NCBI GenBank assembly: GCA_965199135.1
Contig: OZ240685.1
Coordinates: 744,001 to 808,000 of the forward strand
Length of the DNA: 64,000 bases
From: EB88 sp965199135
GTDB lineage: Bacteria > Acidobacteriota > Terriglobia > Terriglobales > Acidobacteriaceae
Direction: 5' to 3'
Of the stretch, positions 1 to 10,789 are shown in pieces. The stretch's first letter is position 1. Every line of letters starts with the position of its first letter. The notes under the pieces were generated by a model. It did no database searches and was not told the DNA's origin. It worked only from the letters and a program-made list of their open reading frames with translations. The translations under genes and the position numbers were made by a program.

Positions 1-554
1 CACTACCCGAACTCCCCGAAGCCCGGCGCAGCCGCATGATCGCCGAGTATGGCATCTCGCCGCAGGACGCGCAGACCCTCACCGCAACGCAGGCCTTTGC
101 GGATCAGTTCGAGGCAGCCGCGCGCGCCGCGAAGAACCCCCGCCGCGTGGCAAACCTCGTCCAGAGCGAACTCACCTCCCGGCTCAAGCTCAGGGGTCTG
201 GAGCTCGAACAGTCCCCGATCACGATGGGCGGCATCGCCATGGCTGCCGACCTTGCTGAAGATGGCAAGCTCTCGAGCAAGCAGCTCAAGCAGCTGTTTG
301 ACACCGCCTTTGAGACGGGCGAGGACTTTGCCGCGGTCTACGAGCGCGAGAAGCCCGAGCAGATTTCCGACACCGGAGCCATCGAGAGCATGATCGACGA
401 AGTGATCGCTGCCAACCCCAAGCAGGTGGAGCAGTACCGCGGCGGCAAGAAGACAGTCGCGGCCTTCTTTGTCGGGCAGGTCATGCGGCTCAGCAAAGGA
501 CAGGCAAACCCGGCGATGCTGAACGAACTAGTCGCGCGCAAACTCGATGCTTGA
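1..554 (+). CDS. gatB: Asp/Glu-tRNA(Asn/Gln) amidotransferase subunit B, C-terminal part
   Basis: The reading frame is open from the left edge (codons in phase from base 3), so only the last ~183 residues are present. They match the C-terminal GatB/YqeY helical domain, which docks mischarged tRNA on GatCAB. Visible family features are the stretch KNPRRVANLV, the pair ITMGGIAMAADLAEDGKLS, and the end GGKKTVAAFFVGQVMRLSKGQANP, all typical of GatB tails. The catalytic kinase/transamidation core lies upstream, outside the window. GatB with GatA and GatC converts Glu-tRNA(Gln) or Asp-tRNA(Asn) to the amidated form in the cytoplasm. A hairpin about 40 bases after the stop could end the transcript. 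A separate YqeY-like protein sits near 58.5 kb, so this domain type occurs twice in the window. Confidence 0.92.
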   Translation, partial: LPELPEARRSRMIAEYGISPQDAQTLTATQAFADQFEAAARAAKNPRRVANLVQSELTSRLKLRGLELEQSPITMGGIAMAADLAEDGKLSSKQLKQLFDTAFETGEDFAAVYEREKPEQISDTGAIESMIDEVIAANPKQVEQYRGGKKTVAAFFVGQVMRLSKGQANPAMLNELVARKLDA

Positions 555-596
555 CAGTTACAGATCGCTGATTGTTCATCGCTGCGAGCAGGGGTG

Positions 597-634
597 AGAG
601 CCGAAAGGCTCTACACCAGACCATCGTATGGTGT
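597..634 (+). terminator. Hairpin pair after gatB
   Basis: Two hairpins follow each other: AGAGCC-GAAA-GGCTCT (597-612, a GNRA-type tetraloop) and ACCAT-CGT-ATGGT (620-632), the latter within ACACCA...TGGTGT (613-634). There is no clear T-run, so a rho-independent terminator is only possible. The second palindrome could instead be an operator for the Crp/Fnr gene that starts 110 bases downstream. Confidence 0.4.
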
Positions 635-746
635 CGAACAGACGTACTCTTGCATAGACACGTACGTTCAGATAACGCAAGAAGGCGGTCCGCTGGTCTC
701 ATGACTTGTCTTTGCGCGCGAGGGGTCTCTATTTCCTCCCTTCGCG

Positions 747-1490
747 GTGGACAGCATGCAGACCAACGATATCGACCAGCAATCTTCGAGCAATTTGCCG
801 CGAAATCGAACGCTCGCATGCCTTTCAAAAACTGCGTATGAGCGGATCTCCCCGCATCTCACACGAGTCGAGCTGCCCCAGGGCACGATCCTCGTGAAGC
901 CCGACCAGGACATCCAGTGGGTTTACTTCCTGGAACGCGGCATGGGCTCGATGAACAGCATGGACCTCGCCGGCACCCCGGTCGAGGTCGGCATCGTCGG
1001 GCGTGAAGGGCTGATTGGTGTCCAGTCGTTGCTGGGCCAGCGCAGGACCCGGAACTCTGTCACCATGCAGGGTGCTGGCGAAGGTCTACGCGGGCGCGCA
1101 GAAGTGTTGCGCGAGCTGACCCTCGCTGACCCGGAGCTGCTGCAGCAGGTACACACGTTTCTCTACGCCATGCTGGAGCAGACGACCCAGCTGGTGCTCT
1201 GCAACCGGCTGCATGAGCTGGAAGGCCGCCTGGCCCGGTGGCTGTTGATGACCTCGAATTTCATGGAGACCAACGTCATTCGCCTGACCCAGGAATTCCT
1301 CGCAGAGATGTTGGGTGTCGGTCGCCCGGCGGTCACGATCACAGCGGGCCTCCTGCAGCGGAATGGACTCATCACCTACAGTCGAGGCGTGGTGGAGATA
1401 CTGGATAAAAAGGGCCTGCAGGAACGCGCCTGCGAATGTTACGGCATCATTCTGCAGTTGTATCGCGAAGTATACCCACAACTTTACTGA
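747..1490 (+). CDS. Crp/Fnr family transcriptional regulator
   Basis: A 247-residue protein with an N-terminal cyclic-nucleotide-binding-like beta-roll (about 30-140), a long dimerisation helix (about 140-175) and a C-terminal winged HTH whose recognition region reads LTQEFLAEMLGVGRPAVTIT. This layout defines the Crp/Fnr superfamily. The N-terminal cysteine cluster of FNR is absent, and the phosphate-binding Arg-Ser pair of true cAMP receptors is not evident, so the ligand is unknown. The start is GTG at 747; an in-frame ATG at 756 is equally possible and neither has a good Shine-Dalgarno. It is followed by a receiver-like protein in the same direction with a perfect inverted repeat between them, so the two may be functionally linked. 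Regulator class is secure; target genes are not. Confidence 0.85.
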   Translation: MDSMQTNDIDQQSSSNLPRNRTLACLSKTAYERISPHLTRVELPQGTILVKPDQDIQWVYFLERGMGSMNSMDLAGTPVEVGIVGREGLIGVQSLLGQRRTRNSVTMQGAGEGLRGRAEVLRELTLADPELLQQVHTFLYAMLEQTTQLVLCNRLHELEGRLARWLLMTSNFMETNVIRLTQEFLAEMLGVGRPAVTITAGLLQRNGLITYSRGVVEILDKKGLQERACECYGIILQLYREVYPQLY

Positions 1491-1554
1491 AGTTGCTGTA
1501 TCCGACCGAGTTTCCTCCATGCGCCTCCGCAGTCCACTCTAAGTGAGTAGCTGC

Positions 1555-1585
1555 TAACTCAGAACCTGCACCCGGCTCTGAGTTA
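1555..1585. promoter_or_regulatory. Perfect 9-bp inverted repeat between Crp/Fnr gene and receiver-like gene
   Basis: TAACTCAGA (1555-1563) is repeated inverted as TCTGAGTTA (1577-1585) around a 13-base spacer. It lies 64 bases after the regulator stop and 31 bases before the next start codon. No T-run follows, so an operator is at least as likely as a terminator. Confidence 0.45.
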
Positions 1586-1616
1586 CACACCGAAAAACGG
1601 CAGCCGGAGAAAACGT

Positions 1617-2063
1617 ATGGCCCAGATACTCTCAATCGGGTTAGATTCCGACCTGCTCGTCTCGCGTGCTCTCGCGCTCGAGGAAACAGGAGCAGAAACC
1701 CTCAGCTTCAAGGTCGAGCCCGCGCTCCTCCTGCTTGCCGGCGAGTTCTACGACGTCGTCGTACTCTGTCACACATTGGATGAGCAGGACGTTGCTCGTG
1801 TCTGCCGCGTCGTTGACCTGTACTGGCCGCTTACGCGCGTCGTCATCATGACAGGCACCCACGATCAGGCGCCTCAGCACACCGATCTCGATGGCGCCGT
1901 GTCGTGGCACTCGCACGCATTCTCACTGCTGCAATGCGTCAAGCAGGTGCTCTCCGAAAGCCCACTCAGACAGGCTCACGACGCGATCATCATCCCCATT
2001 GATACAAACGTGCTCTACTCTGAGCCGCGTGGCGGCCGCGGTACAGAACCGGTCCGCCACTAA
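1617..2063 (+). CDS. Receiver-like (degenerate response regulator) orphan protein
   Basis: A 148-residue cytoplasmic protein. Residues 1-115 have the alternating beta/alpha pattern of a CheY-like receiver: ILSIGLDSDLLVSRAL as beta1 and the acidic pocket, FYDVVVLCHTL as beta3, and LTRVVIMTG as beta4. At the end of beta3, where the phospho-accepting Asp normally sits, the residue is Cys followed by His, so classical phosphorylation is unlikely. There is no output domain, only a polar C-terminal tail. Similar small proteins are common in Acidobacteria and often labelled response regulator. The start has a good Shine-Dalgarno (GGAG, 7-base spacing). It follows a Crp/Fnr gene and converges on a hydrolase gene with 4 bases between stops. 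Its function is unknown; the fold assignment is by pattern only. Confidence 0.6.
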   Translation: MAQILSIGLDSDLLVSRALALEETGAETLSFKVEPALLLLAGEFYDVVVLCHTLDEQDVARVCRVVDLYWPLTRVVIMTGTHDQAPQHTDLDGAVSWHSHAFSLLQCVKQVLSESPLRQAHDAIIIPIDTNVLYSEPRGGRGTEPVRH

Positions 2064-2067
2064 CCGC

Positions 2068-2817
2068 CTAGAAGCCAAGCGCGAGCTTGCGGTGAAAGAC
2101 CTCGAGCATCGCGCCCTTGAGCAGATACTCAAGCGAAGGATCGTAGCGGTAGCCTTCGTCGCGCATGAAGGCATGCGCGCCATTCACTTCGAGCCACTGG
2201 TAGTTCGCCTCGACCTCATCGAGCCGTGCCAGTACCTTGCGGCGACCCTCAAGAGGCACGTGCGGGTCCTGCCTGCCCCAGATATGCAGGAGCTCACCCC
2301 GGATCTCGCCCGCTCGCGCAAGGGAGTCATCCTTCTTGCCTGCACCGAGCGTCCCGCTGTGGATGTCGGTCGCATAGAAGCAGACCGCCGCCAGCACCTC
2401 GGGATTCATTGCGGCTCGAAAAGCAAGATGCCCGCCAAGGCAGATACCGACGACGCCGAGCCTTCCATTGCACTGCTCCATCGTGCTCATGTGCTTCAGG
2501 AGCGAACGGGCGTCGTCGTCATAGGACGAGAGTTCCTTGGCGTACTTGTCGACGTTGCCCTTGTCGGACCCCGCCTGGTCATACGCAAGCACCGTGCCTG
2601 CGGGCTCGAGCTCGTGGTACACCTCGGGCACCGCGACCAGGTAGCCGTGACCCGCGAGAAAGCTCGCGAAGCGCTTGATCGGCCCCGTCATCTGGAAGAT
2701 CTCGGAGTACAAGATGATCCCGGCGAACGTGCCACCCGTCGCCGGGTGAAAGAAGTAGGTCCGCATCGGGCCCGTCTTGGTTGCGACATCGACTACCAGG
2801 TCATCCTTCAGAATCAT
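2068..2817 (-). CDS. Dienelactone hydrolase family protein
   Basis: A 249-residue alpha/beta hydrolase of the dienelactone hydrolase family, cytoplasmic, with no signal peptide. The catalytic triad is visible as Cys126 in GICLGG, Asp184 in GRQDPHVP and His215 in GAHAFMRDEG. The nucleophile is Cys rather than Ser, as in true dienelactone hydrolases, which open the lactone ring in chlorocatechol breakdown. Many family members are general esterases and the substrate here is unknown. Its ATG overlaps the stop of purD (ATGA), so it is the last gene of a kdsC-like/purD/hydrolase operon and is translationally coupled to purD. No aromatic degradation genes are nearby, so a chlorocatechol role is not supported by context. 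Confidence 0.85.
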   Translation of the reverse strand: MILKDDLVVDVATKTGPMRTYFFHPATGGTFAGIILYSEIFQMTGPIKRFASFLAGHGYLVAVPEVYHELEPAGTVLAYDQAGSDKGNVDKYAKELSSYDDDARSLLKHMSTMEQCNGRLGVVGICLGGHLAFRAAMNPEVLAAVCFYATDIHSGTLGAGKKDDSLARAGEIRGELLHIWGRQDPHVPLEGRRKVLARLDEVEANYQWLEVNGAHAFMRDEGYRYDPSLEYLLKGAMLEVFHRKLALGF

Positions 2818-4127
2818 CCCTGCTCCTCGGTCTCTGTTCTGTTCAACGCCCGGTGCCCGATGTCACGCCGGTAGTACATGCCATCAAAGCTGATCTCCTG
2901 CAGCGCGCTGTAAGCCGCGGCAAGAGCCGCCTCAAGCGTCGGCGCAGCGGCACACGAGCCGAGCACGCGACCGCCACTTGTTCGGTACTCACCCTGCTCC
3001 ATCCTGGTGCCGGCATGAAATACTTCGACGCCAGGCCGCGCGGACACAGCTGCCAGCCCGTGAATCACCGAACCCGTCGTGTACTTCCCCGGGTAGCCGC
3101 CCGACGCCGCAACCACGCAAGCGGAGGCTCCCGGCGCCCAGCGAAATTCGCTGTCACTCAGCCGGCCTTCCACGCACGCCGCGAACGCGTCGTACAAGTC
3201 GCTCTCCAGTCGCAGAAGGATCGCCTGTGTCTCCGGATCGCCGAAGCGCGTGTTGTACTCAAGCACCATGGGCCCTCGCGCTGTCATCATCAGCCCGATG
3301 AAGAGTATCCCGAGAAACGGTGTTCCGTCTGCTGCCATGCCGTCAATCGTTGGCTGCGCGATGTGGTGAAGGATCCACTCCGCCATTCCCGCGGGCAGCA
3401 TCGTCTCCGTGGTGTACACGCCCATGCCACCTGTGTTGAGGCCTGTGTCCCCCTCGCCGATGCGCTTGTGATCCTGCGCCGGCAGCAGCGGCGCCACATG
3501 CCGTCCATCGCTCATGATCAGGAAGGAAAGCTCCTCGCCCTCCAGAAACTCCTCGATCACCACGTTGGCCTCGGGCTTGCCGAGCAGGGTGCCATGGAAC
3601 AGCCCCTTCAGCGCAGCCTCCGCCTCGTCGCGGTTTGCGCAGATCAGCACCCCTTTGCCGGCATGCAGGCCATCGGCCTTGACCACCAGGGGCCCGCTGA
3701 AGAGCTCCAGTGCCTCCCGCGCGTCCGACTCCGACGAGCACACGGCATAGTGCGCGGTCGGGATCGTGTATCGCTGCATGAAGCGCTTGGCAAAACTCTT
3801 GCTCGACTCAAGCTCCGCAGCCTGGCGCGTCGGCCCAAACACCCGCAGCCCGCGCGCCTGCAAGGCATCCACGATGCCCAGCGCCAGCGGCACTTCCGGG
3901 CCGATGACGACCAGGTCCGGCCACTCCGCGGTGGCCACCTGCACCATCGCGTCGAGATCCGTCACCTCCACCGGCACACACCGGGCGATGGCTTCGATGC
4001 CGCCATTGCCTGGCGCACAAACCAGCTCGCCCACACGCGCGGAGCGTCGCAGCGCCCACGCCAGCGCATGTTCACGGCCACCGCCGCCAATCAGCAATAC
4101 TTTTGCGCGTCCACTCTGTTCGGTCAT
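2814..4127 (-). CDS. purD: Phosphoribosylamine-glycine ligase (GAR synthetase)
   Basis: A 437-residue protein, normal length for PurD, which joins 5-phosphoribosylamine to glycine with ATP in the second step of purine synthesis. The N-terminal motif KVLLIGGGGREHALAWAL is the family signature. The ATP-grasp core follows, with VVKADGLHAGKGV near 140-155, LNTGGMGVY around 225, and LEYNTRFGDPETQ near 285, which supplies metal and ATP ligands. The gene lies 7 bases downstream of a KdsC-like phosphatase and overlaps the following hydrolase by ATGA. The purF gene at the far end of the window is not linked to it, so purine genes are scattered here. Identification is very secure. Confidence 0.96.
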   Translation of the reverse strand: MTEQSGRAKVLLIGGGGREHALAWALRRSARVGELVCAPGNGGIEAIARCVPVEVTDLDAMVQVATAEWPDLVVIGPEVPLALGIVDALQARGLRVFGPTRQAAELESSKSFAKRFMQRYTIPTAHYAVCSSESDAREALELFSGPLVVKADGLHAGKGVLICANRDEAEAALKGLFHGTLLGKPEANVVIEEFLEGEELSFLIMSDGRHVAPLLPAQDHKRIGEGDTGLNTGGMGVYTTETMLPAGMAEWILHHIAQPTIDGMAADGTPFLGILFIGLMMTARGPMVLEYNTRFGDPETQAILLRLESDLYDAFAACVEGRLSDSEFRWAPGASACVVAASGGYPGKYTTGSVIHGLAAVSARPGVEVFHAGTRMEQGEYRTSGGRVLGSCAAAPTLEAALAAAYSALQEISFDGMYYRRDIGHRALNRTETEEQG

Positions 4128-4134
4128 CGCGGGC

Positions 4135-4707
4135 CTATGCCAGGGCCTTCGGCACGGCTTCTTCCCACAGGCCCTTGGCCTTCAGGATCAGCTCGATCAC
4201 TTCGCGCGCGCTGCCCTTGCCCGCGCCGCGCCTGGTCACGTAGTGGCATACGGCCTTCAACTCCGGCGCGCCATCAGGAACACACACCGCGAGCCCGGCC
4301 CGCCTGGCAATTGGAATATCCGGCAGGTCATCGCCCATGTAGGCAATCTCATCCGCGGTGATCCCGGCCTTCTCCATTACTTCCTCAAAGGCCTGTGTCT
4401 TCTTGGCCTGGCCAAGATAGACATACTTCACCTTCATCTCCTGCGCGCGGCGCAGCACTGCGGGCGACTTCCGCCCCGTGATGAAGCCGGTCTCGATACC
4501 CATCGTGTGCGCGAGTGACAGCCCCTGGCCATCCTGCGCGTTGAAGACCTTCATTTCGGTCACGGTGCTGGTCCCTGACTCGTCGGTCGCCGCGATCAGG
4601 CAGATCCCGCCATCGGTCACGGTGCCATCCACGTCCATCAGAAACACCTTGATCTTGCGCGCACGCTCGAGCACGTCCGGGCTTGCCAATGCTTCCATCT
4701 CGCTCAT
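4135..4707 (-). CDS. kdsC: KdsC-like HAD phosphatase (KDO-8-phosphate phosphatase)
   Basis: A 190-residue HAD hydrolase without a cap domain. The motifs are VFLMDVDGTVTDG (motif I, nucleophile and acid Asp, about residues 20-32), TGRKSP (motif II), a Lys in KAKKTQAFEE, and MGDDLPDIP (motif III). This set is typical of KdsC, which removes phosphate from KDO-8-P before KDO enters lipopolysaccharide. The related NeuA-type and generic YrbI phosphatases cannot be excluded, and no kdsA or kdsB gene is in view. The ATG at 4707 has no Shine-Dalgarno; a TAAGAT box lies 6 bases upstream, so a leaderless mRNA is plausible. It is the first gene of an operon with purD and a dienelactone hydrolase. Confidence 0.8.
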   Translation of the reverse strand: MSEMEALASPDVLERARKIKVFLMDVDGTVTDGGICLIAATDESGTSTVTEMKVFNAQDGQGLSLAHTMGIETGFITGRKSPAVLRRAQEMKVKYVYLGQAKKTQAFEEVMEKAGITADEIAYMGDDLPDIPIARRAGLAVCVPDGAPELKAVCHYVTRRGAGKGSAREVIELILKAKGLWEEAVPKALA

Positions 4708-4713
4708 GGCTTC

Positions 4714-4719
4714 ATCTTA
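4714..4719 (-). promoter_or_regulatory. TANNNT -10 box of kdsC-like gene (probable leaderless start)
   Basis: On the minus strand TAAGAT sits 6 bases before the ATG at 4707 and no Shine-Dalgarno is present. Transcription would begin at or next to the start codon. Confidence 0.4.
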
Positions 4720-4752
4720 AAGCCCGGCGAACAGCGCCCGGGGACTGCCCCC

Positions 4753-4758
4753 TATACT
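4753..4758 (+). promoter_or_regulatory. TATACT -10 box of mntH (probable leaderless start)
   Basis: TATACT lies 7 bases before the GTG at 4766, with no recognisable -35 and no Shine-Dalgarno, so the message probably starts at the GTG. Confidence 0.5.
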
Positions 4759-4765
4759 GAAACCT

Positions 4766-6097
4766 GTGGACGAAGTCGCCAGCGCCCCACCTGTCATCCC
4801 CCGGAGCCATCCACGCTCCCGCGTCCGGCACGCCAAGCGCGTCTTTCTCCACCTCGGCCCCGCCTTTGTCGCCTCCATCGCCTACATCGACCCCGGCAAC
4901 TTCGCGACCAACTTCGCTGCCGGCGCCCACTCCGGCTACCAGCTGCTCTGGGTGTTGCTCTGGTCCAACGGGATGGCCATGCTCATCCAGTACCTCTCGG
5001 CCAAGCTCGGCATCGCCACCGGCAAGACCCTTCCGCAGAACTGCCGGGAACATTTCTCCCGCCGCACCGCAATCTTGCTCTGGGTCGCGGCCGAGATCTC
5101 CGCGCTCGCAACAGACCTGGCCGAATTTCTTGGCGCCGCCCTTGGCTTCTACCTGCTCTTCGGCCCATGGTTCCTGCACCACGGCTGGACGCGCACCGGC
5201 ACGCTGCTTTTTGCCGCGCTCCTTGCGACGGTCTTTGTCTTCGCGCTGCTGGCTCTGGAAACCCGTGGATTCCGCAAGCTCGAAGTGGCGATCATCGGCT
5301 TTGTGGGCGCAATCGGCTTCTGCTACGCCGCCGAGCTCGCCCTGGTGCACCCGGCCTGGCAGCTGGTTGCGCTCCACGTGCTCGTGCCCGAAGTAGGTCG
5401 CCACAGCATCTTCGACGCCGTCAGCATGCTCGGCGCGACCGTGATGCCGCATGTCGTCTATCTGCACTCCGCGCTGGTACAGCCGCGGGTCGCCGAGCAG
5501 ACCGATCGCCCGCATATCCCGGACCACCACTATCTCTCACGGCTGCGACTGCTCTTCTACGAGAAGGTCGATGTGCTGTTCGCGATGAACGGCGCATGGC
5601 TCGTGAACTCCGCGATGGTCATCGTCGCGGCGGCGGCGTTTGCGAAGTCGCACATCACCGGCGACATGTCGATCGAGGACGCCCACCAGACCCTCGGCCC
5701 TCTGCTCGGGCCGGCCTCGGCGACCATCTTCGCCGTCGCCCTGCTCTGCTCCGGCTTGTCGTCTTCCACCGTCGGCACCATGGCCGGGCAGGTGGTGCTT
5801 GAGGGCTTCCTGAAGATCAGCTTTCCGATCTTCCTGCGCCGCCTGATCACCCTGATTCCGTCGATCATTGTGATCGCCACCGGTCTCGACGCACTGAAGA
5901 TCCTGATCCTCTCGCAGGTCGTGCTTTCCTTCGCGCTGCCCTTTGCGCTGATCCCGCTCCTGCTGCTGACAAGCCGAGCCTCGGTGATGGAACGCTTCAC
6001 GAATCGCACCTGGACCCGGCGCGTCGGCTGGTCGGTCGTCGGGCTCATCGTAGCGCTGAACGTCCTCCTGCTCGCGCAGACCGCGCTCGGCAGCTAA
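4766..6097 (+). CDS. mntH: Nramp-family divalent metal (Mn2+/Fe2+) transporter
   Basis: A 443-residue inner-membrane protein with about 11 hydrophobic segments. The Nramp hallmark in TM1, IAYIDPGNFATNFAAG (DPGN metal-site motif), is intact, and the TM6 motif appears as GATVMPHVVYLHSAL (MPH). These residues bind the transition metal in proton-coupled Mn2+ or Fe2+ uptake. The GTG at 4766 fits the hydrophilic N-terminus of the family; it lacks a Shine-Dalgarno and has TATACT 7 bases upstream. The gene diverges from the kdsC-like gene and is followed directly by an inverted-repeat element. No MntR or Fur-type site was recognised. The family is certain; metal specificity is inferred. Confidence 0.92.
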   Translation: MDEVASAPPVIPRSHPRSRVRHAKRVFLHLGPAFVASIAYIDPGNFATNFAAGAHSGYQLLWVLLWSNGMAMLIQYLSAKLGIATGKTLPQNCREHFSRRTAILLWVAAEISALATDLAEFLGAALGFYLLFGPWFLHHGWTRTGTLLFAALLATVFVFALLALETRGFRKLEVAIIGFVGAIGFCYAAELALVHPAWQLVALHVLVPEVGRHSIFDAVSMLGATVMPHVVYLHSALVQPRVAEQTDRPHIPDHHYLSRLRLLFYEKVDVLFAMNGAWLVNSAMVIVAAAAFAKSHITGDMSIEDAHQTLGPLLGPASATIFAVALLCSGLSSSTVGTMAGQVVLEGFLKISFPIFLRRLITLIPSIIVIATGLDALKILILSQVVLSFALPFALIPLLLLTSRASVMERFTNRTWTRRVGWSVVGLIVALNVLLLAQTALGS

Positions 6098-6100
6098 GGG

Positions 6101-6190
6101 CCTGAGCGAAGTGAAAGACCTGCGGTCCTCCCTGCGTGCCCACGATGAGAGGAAAACGGGACCCCAAAGTCCTTCGCTGCGCTCAGGACG
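6101..6190. repeat. Dispersed inverted-repeat element, copy A
   Basis: Left arm CCTGAGCGAAGTGAAAGACC (6101-6120) and, inverted, a right arm near 6168-6187 that reads CCTGAGCGCAGCGAAGGACT on the minus strand. It begins 3 bases after the mntH stop, between convergent mntH and GH18 genes. The same arms occur near 17.3-17.4 kb and 19.4-19.5 kb. The remainder of this gap to 6325 holds no gene that I can support. Confidence 0.75.
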
Positions 6191-6325
6191 GCGACTTTAG
6201 GAAAGCATCGGGAAACAGGGCGGGTGCCCCAACACTCCCGTTGCTGCGGCGTGGCAGAACACACCACCCGGACCGTGATTTCAAAGAACACACGTCGCGA
6301 ACGCAAGACGCGGGCGCTCCTGTGC

Positions 6326-7558
6326 TTACTGCGCCGCCCCGCTGCCTGCCACACCCGCGGCCGGACCCGGTTGCGCCAACCCCTGCTTCATCGCCTTCAA
6401 CAGCGATCCATCCGCCGTGTCCCCGCTCAGCTCCCAGATCATCATGCCACCGAGGCCGTGGCTCACCGTGTACTCCGCCTTCGCGCGCACCGATGTCGCA
6501 TCGTCAAAGGTCCAGAACGTCCCATCCCGGAAGATCCAGGGCGCAGCCGAGTGCGGATCGCGGAAGGGCGTGTCCGCGCCCGGCAGCCCGGCGATCTCGT
6601 GGTACGGCGTGTCGCCGGACTCGGGCTTCGCCGACATCCCCAGTCCATGCTGCCGCCCGGGATCGGCGACCCCCGACCAGTGGTAGCCATAAAACGGCAC
6701 GCCCACCAGGAGCTTGGCTGCGGGCGCGCCCGCGTTTTCGTACTCGGCAACCGTGCCGTCGATGCTGCCACTCTCAAGCCGTACCCCGGGGATCGGGTAG
6801 AGCGGCGCCACAATCCCGGTTATCTTCTGCCACGGCCCGTTGTAGTCGTAGTTCATGAGCCCGATCTGGTCGACATTCGCAGCGACCAGCTTCCAGTCCA
6901 CGCCGGGGTACCGGCCAAGACCCGGCGCCGCAGCCACGGTCAGCATCGGGTGCGTCTTCGTCTCCGCACCGTACGCCTCCAGCTGCTTCCGAAACTCCAC
7001 CATCAGCGCGTTGTAGTTCGCCCCATCACCCGGCTGGTTCGGGTACTCCCAGTCCACATCGATGCCGGTAAACAGGCCCCTCGCCGTGATTCCCGGCGCC
7101 ACATGCCCACGCAGGAATACGTCAATGCATGAGCTCACAAACGCAGCCCGCTTCCCCGGCTGCGCGGCGTCTGCAAACAGGCTGGCCTTGCCCTCGATCG
7201 AGATCAGCATCCGGATCCGCGGGTACCGGCGGTGCAACTCCTGCAGTTGGTGAAACTCGCCCTTCAGCACCGGCGCATCCGGTGCATCGGCCGTCCCATC
7301 GACGCTTGTCGCCGCGGTGTACGGATGTGTCACATCGGCATTCGGATCCGCCACGACGCAGCGGCCGTCCTTCACAAACGCCTGTGAGTAGTCGATCTGG
7401 TTCAGGAGGGCCGCGGAGCCGCTTGTGACCAGCTGCTGCGCGGACCAGGGCGGCGTTCCATACAGCCCCCATTGCGGCAGGTAGCCCACGAGCACAGGCG
7501 TCTGCGCCAGCGCAGGCACGGCAGAGAGAGCAGCAAGCAAAACCGGGGCGAGTCGCAT
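6326..7558 (-). CDS. Secreted glycoside hydrolase family 18 (chitinase-like)
   Basis: A 410-residue secreted protein starting at the ATG at 7558. Residues 1-19 form a clean Sec signal peptide ending ALAQ; the longer open frame to 7687 adds a polar stretch in front and was rejected. The GH18 (beta/alpha)8 barrel begins LVGYLPQWG. The catalytic motif DxxDxDxE is present as GIDVDWE with Glu171 as acid/base, followed by Asn-Tyr residues and the barrel strand IGLMNYDYNG. GH18 enzymes cut chitin or peptidoglycan-type GlcNAc links by substrate-assisted catalysis. No chitin-binding domain is visible, so chitinase versus other GlcNAc-ase is open. The ending WELSGDTADGSLLKAM is typical of GH18 barrels. 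The gene stands alone, convergent with mntH. Confidence 0.9.
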   Translation of the reverse strand: MRLAPVLLAALSAVPALAQTPVLVGYLPQWGLYGTPPWSAQQLVTSGSAALLNQIDYSQAFVKDGRCVVADPNADVTHPYTAATSVDGTADAPDAPVLKGEFHQLQELHRRYPRIRMLISIEGKASLFADAAQPGKRAAFVSSCIDVFLRGHVAPGITARGLFTGIDVDWEYPNQPGDGANYNALMVEFRKQLEAYGAETKTHPMLTVAAAPGLGRYPGVDWKLVAANVDQIGLMNYDYNGPWQKITGIVAPLYPIPGVRLESGSIDGTVAEYENAGAPAAKLLVGVPFYGYHWSGVADPGRQHGLGMSAKPESGDTPYHEIAGLPGADTPFRDPHSAAPWIFRDGTFWTFDDATSVRAKAEYTVSHGLGGMMIWELSGDTADGSLLKAMKQGLAQPGPAAGVAGSGAAQ

Positions 7559-7790
7559 TCGCTTGGTAGGACGCAGCCCGGCTCGATATGGTCTCTGCGC
7601 TGTCTTCGCACGCCGCAAACCATCGTGCGCGCAGTCTAAAATAGTGGCGTCTATGAACTGCCGTGCCCATCCGGGGATCCTCCTCAAGCGCTTCCGCCGT
7701 GGTCGCCACGATCGCGGACGGGTCGGCGTCCAGCCCTCCTGACCTCCCGGTCCCTGAACTTCCTCTTTTCCCTAAAGGACTCGATTCCCT

Positions 7791-10691
<2,901 letters not shown>

Positions 10692-10714
10692 CTCGCCGCA
10701 GTCTCTGCCGGGCT

Positions 10715-10734
10715 GCCGCCTCATCCGGTGGCGG
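10715..10734. terminator. Weak GC-rich hairpin between acnA and xylanase genes
   Basis: GCCGCC (10715-10720) and GGCGGC (10729-10734) pair around an 8-base loop between convergent genes. There is no T-run, so terminator function is uncertain. Confidence 0.3.
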
Positions 10735-10789
10735 CCCGCCCGGTCGTCAGCCCGGGGGGCCGGAAGCCACACACTGGACCAGAGAACCC

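Noticed and set aside
555..746. tRNA or small RNA between gatB and the Crp/Fnr gene
   Set aside because: Two hairpins are present but no cloverleaf, T-loop or conserved tRNA bases were seen.
1891..2874. Long plus-strand frame opposite the dienelactone hydrolase
   Set aside because: Antisense shadow of a clear gene with intact catalytic motifs; Arg/His-rich without domain pattern.
2781..4361. Long plus-strand frame opposite purD
   Set aside because: High-GC antisense shadow; purD motifs on the other strand are complete.
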